Source of the DNA: Desulfosporosinus sp. UBA4726
GTDB taxonomy: Bacteria > Bacillota > Desulfitobacteriia > Desulfitobacteriales > Desulfitobacteriaceae
Direction: 5' to 3'
Assembly: GCA_002404215.1 (NCBI GenBank)
Contig: DHJG01000198.1
Coordinates: forward strand, 1,950-8,888
Length of the DNA: 6,939 bases
The position numbers were made by a program, and so were the translations under genes. The notes under the pieces are model-generated. The model searched no databases. It was not told the origin of the DNA and was given only the letters and a program-made list of their open reading frames with translations. How positions within the stretch are numbered: position 1 is the first letter of the stretch; each line of letters opens with the position of its first letter. Below are positions 5,522-6,939 of the stretch, in pieces.

Positions 5522-5533
5522 AGGTTGCAACCT
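5522..5533. repeat. 12-bp perfect palindrome after the FNT gene
   Basis: AGGTTGCAACCT is a perfect 12-bp palindrome 22 bases past the FNT stop. A related sequence, GGTGCAATCC, lies just before it at 5504-5513. It has no loop or T-run, so it is not a terminator; a protein-binding site or chance are the options. Confidence 0.35.
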
Positions 5534-5564
5534 AAAACGTCTGTCGTCCTTATTTATTAATGTG

Positions 5565-5610
5565 TACCCTATAGAGTAGACAGTTGGAAAAACGTCTAAC
5601 CTATAGGGTA
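5565..5610 (+). terminator. Long hairpin, probable terminator of the FNT gene
   Basis: Ten base pairs (5565-5574 with 5601-5610), a 2x2 internal mismatch and five more pairs (5577-5581 with 5594-5598) make an extended hairpin. GTT/AAC can pair further inside. TTTCTATTTAT follows on the plus strand. The CTATAGGGTA arm is AT-richer than the other terminators here, so a regulatory or repeat-element role is not excluded. Confidence 0.6.
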
Positions 5611-5992
5611 TTTCTATTTATGAAATAATTAACAGAGGTGTTAGAAGTGGGTTAAATGAGTAGTAGGGCATCCTAGTTTCCCTACTGTTAGTATATAGGC
5701 TCCTGAGTTCGTAACTCGATTTAGGCAAGAAAGCAATAAATAGAAATAATAGTAGACTAAGAAGGAAAAGCTAGTAAAGAATGCTAACAAACAGTTGATT
5801 CCATAGAGGATCGATCTCTCAGAGTTAATCATCGAAACAGACATTGCGATGAAAAGGTCTAATGCAAAGCTTGGTGCTTATGGGGTGATTAAAGGTGCAT
5901 CAACCTAATTTGTTGCAGTGTTAGACAGGCGGACAAGGATTTAGAGGAACTCGGATATATCCTCGAAAAAGTCGTTTTGCATGCGACATTCC
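5611..5992 (+). other. Gene-poor stretch with small hairpins and possible decayed coding sequence
   Basis: No intact gene is supported here. The first half has small hairpins (AGTAGGG 5662-5668 with CCCTACT 5680-5686; GAGTT 5705-5709 with AACTC 5713-5717). A Shine-Dalgarno-like AGAGGTG near 5634-5640 faces a GTG frame that stops after two codons. Two overlapping open stretches in different frames read like protein. One is 5807-5908, ending MKRSNAKLGAYGVIKGAST. The other is 5893-6027, containing ADKDLEELGYILEKVVLHAT. Neither has a start with a ribosome site, and together they could be a frameshifted remnant of one gene whose end now overlaps the promoter at 5993-6021. The parent family was not recognised. 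Confidence 0.3.
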
Positions 5993-6021
5993 TTGATAGA
6001 CTCTATTTGTTTTGTTATACT
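5993..6021 (+). promoter_or_regulatory. Sigma-A promoter of the two-gene unit
   Basis: TTGATA (5993-5998) and TATACT (6016-6021), each one base from consensus, are separated by exactly 17 bases. Transcription would start near 6028, leaving about 42 bases of leader before the ATG at 6070. That makes the upstream in-frame TTG at 6031 an unlikely start. Confidence 0.7.
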
Positions 6022-6069
6022 GAGTAAGGCTTGTTGCTGAAATTTATGGCAAATGAGGAAGAAAATGAA

Positions 6070-6345
6070 ATGACAATACTACTAATGATTTCAAGAAGCG
6101 TGTTTCTTATTTCCATAGTGCTTTATCTTTATTATTTCTCCCGGCGAAAAGAACATAATGTTGTGATTTATATGTGGCTCAGCATTGTTGTGGGGATGAT
6201 TGCTGGCTTATCCGGTCAACTTATCGGCGTATATCTCGGAAATTTTAGTTGGGCCTCCATCCAAATCAGCTTTTATCTTTATTTTGCCATTATTATTTAT
6301 TCTTTGTGGAAACTAAAATTAGAGTTAAAAAAACGACGTGATTAA
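6070..6345 (+). CDS. Small three-helix membrane protein, 91 residues
   Basis: ATG 6070 is chosen because TGAGGAAG (6054-6061) lies 8 bases upstream and the promoter at 5993-6021 starts RNA near 6028. In-frame ATG 6046 and TTG 6031 lack ribosome sites. The product has three predicted transmembrane helices: about 3-23, 31-55 and 62-80. A basic loop (SRRKEHN, 24-30) follows helix 1 and a strongly basic tail (KLKLELKKRRD) follows helix 3. By the positive-inside rule both would be cytoplasmic, putting the N terminus outside. I do not recognise the family. It is the first gene of a likely two-gene operon with the DUF2695-like gene 46 bases downstream, with no terminator between. That pairing is the only hint about its role. 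Confidence 0.75.
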   Translation: MTILLMISRSVFLISIVLYLYYFSRRKEHNVVIYMWLSIVVGMIAGLSGQLIGVYLGNFSWASIQISFYLYFAIIIYSLWKLKLELKKRRD

Positions 6346-6391
6346 GAAGTTGGTAGCCACATTTTAAAACATCAGAACAGGGGGCAAGGCC

Positions 6392-6823
6392 ATGTCACTA
6401 GGTAATGCTAAAAGAACGGCTAATAAAGAAAAACGAAGAGATCTAAGAGAACAACTAACCCCTGAAAACGAGGTTTTAAAAGACCGAAAGTTAATTAGAA
6501 AAGAAGTTAATTCTAGACTGGTCTCTGGGACACAAACGATGACTTTAGAGTATGATGCCATTTTTAATTCTGAGAAGGCAAGTTTAAACAAGGACTCTGA
6601 GGTATTGAGTTTGCTTTTTCATAGAATGTTTTTCTATAGGTTGAATGAGAAACTCTCGGGATTAACATGCGACCATACCTTTCGCTTGAGCAACCAAATC
6701 CTTACACAGATGCAGTTAAGTCGAGGAAAAATAAACGAAATAGTAGAGATATTTAAAAAAAATGATGGGAATTGTGACTGCGAGATCATTTTTAATGTTG
6801 AGAGCCAATTAATAGGCCATTAA
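6392..6823 (+). CDS. DUF2695-like protein with a basic N-terminal extension
   Basis: The 143-residue soluble protein begins with a highly charged, mostly basic region (1-41, with NKEKRRDLRE and DRKLIRKEVN). A middle segment (about 44-88) of mixed character follows. The C-terminal domain (about 90-143) has CDHTFRLS (93-100), a helix, then NDGNCDCEIIFNVE (124-137). The Cys-x-His near the start of this domain and GxCDCExxxNV near its end match the DUF2695 pattern as I know it. Cys93, His95, Cys128 and Cys130 could bind a metal, but no function is established. Homologues I recall are nearer 80-100 residues, so the N-terminal extension is notable. ATG 6392 follows a G-run (6380-6384) at a suitable distance. 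It is the second gene of the unit started at 5993 and ends before the hairpin at 6879. Confidence 0.8.
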   Translation: MSLGNAKRTANKEKRRDLREQLTPENEVLKDRKLIRKEVNSRLVSGTQTMTLEYDAIFNSEKASLNKDSEVLSLLFHRMFFYRLNEKLSGLTCDHTFRLSNQILTQMQLSRGKINEIVEIFKKNDGNCDCEIIFNVESQLIGH

Positions 6824-6878
6824 TAGTGTTTATTTTATCTTCGAGACCGTAATTTAGAGTTGATTGATAGACAGATAT

Positions 6879-6912
6879 AAAATCCACGATACAATTCTGT
6901 ATGGTGGATTTT
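6879..6912 (+). terminator. Intrinsic terminator of the two-gene unit
   Basis: Nine pairs (6879-6887 with 6904-6912), one mismatch and five inner pairs (6889-6893 with 6898-6902) enclose a 4-base loop. A T-rich tail (TTTTGTATTTTC) follows. It lies 55 bases past the DUF2695-like stop, with nothing recognisable between. Confidence 0.85.
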
Positions 6913-6939
6913 GTATTTTCATATAGGAATGATTGTAAT

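Noticed and set aside
5641..5844. 67-codon minus-strand open frame
   Set aside because: No ribosome-binding site precedes its ATG, composition looks like chance in AT-rich DNA, and it crosses hairpins of the gap.
1..6939. CRISPR array, insertion sequence or prophage
   Set aside because: No regularly spaced direct repeats, transposase, integrase or flanking terminal repeats were seen on either strand.

Overview
This window looks like a low-to-moderate GC, spore-forming Firmicute of the class Clostridia. The gene families and signal style suggest the Desulfosporosinus/Desulfitobacterium group, but that placement is an inference from protein resemblance; no rRNA or other taxonomic marker is present. 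Genes are short transcription units separated by clear intrinsic terminators.

Left part (1-1454): the tail of an unrecognised gene runs into a complete RNA polymerase alpha-subunit gene (rpoA, 184-1128). It lies outside the ribosomal-protein operon in which rpoA normally sits and ends at a strong hairpin terminator, so it may be a second, stand-alone alpha subunit. A 51-residue membrane protein gene (1454-1299, minus) converges on the same terminator. Middle-left (1455-3162): a 616-base gene-free stretch holds a minus-strand promoter, several hairpins and a candidate small RNA, then a plus-strand promoter/terminator pair. A GNAT-type acetyltransferase (2071-2652) and a 38-residue Gly/Cys-rich membrane peptide (2945-2829, minus) follow, converging on a shared hairpin.

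Centre (3086-5610): this is the most interesting part. A GTG-started 379-residue protein combines a transmembrane single-Cache sensor, a HAMP domain and, instead of a kinase or chemotaxis module, a C-terminal helix-turn-helix of the kind found on CitB/DcuR-type response regulators. It therefore looks like a membrane-bound one-component transcription regulator. A near-perfect 18-bp palindrome lies in front of it. The next gene downstream is a formate/nitrite-family (FNT) channel with the pore Thr and His conserved. A 7-base core of the palindrome recurs in the FNT upstream region, so the FNT gene is a plausible target.

Right part (5611-6939): a gene-poor stretch with possible decayed coding sequence leads to a good sigma-A promoter. 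This drives a two-gene unit: a 91-residue three-helix membrane protein and a 143-residue protein ending in a DUF2695-like Cys/His domain, closed by a terminator at 6879-6912. No rRNA, convincing tRNA, insertion sequence, CRISPR array or replication origin was seen.
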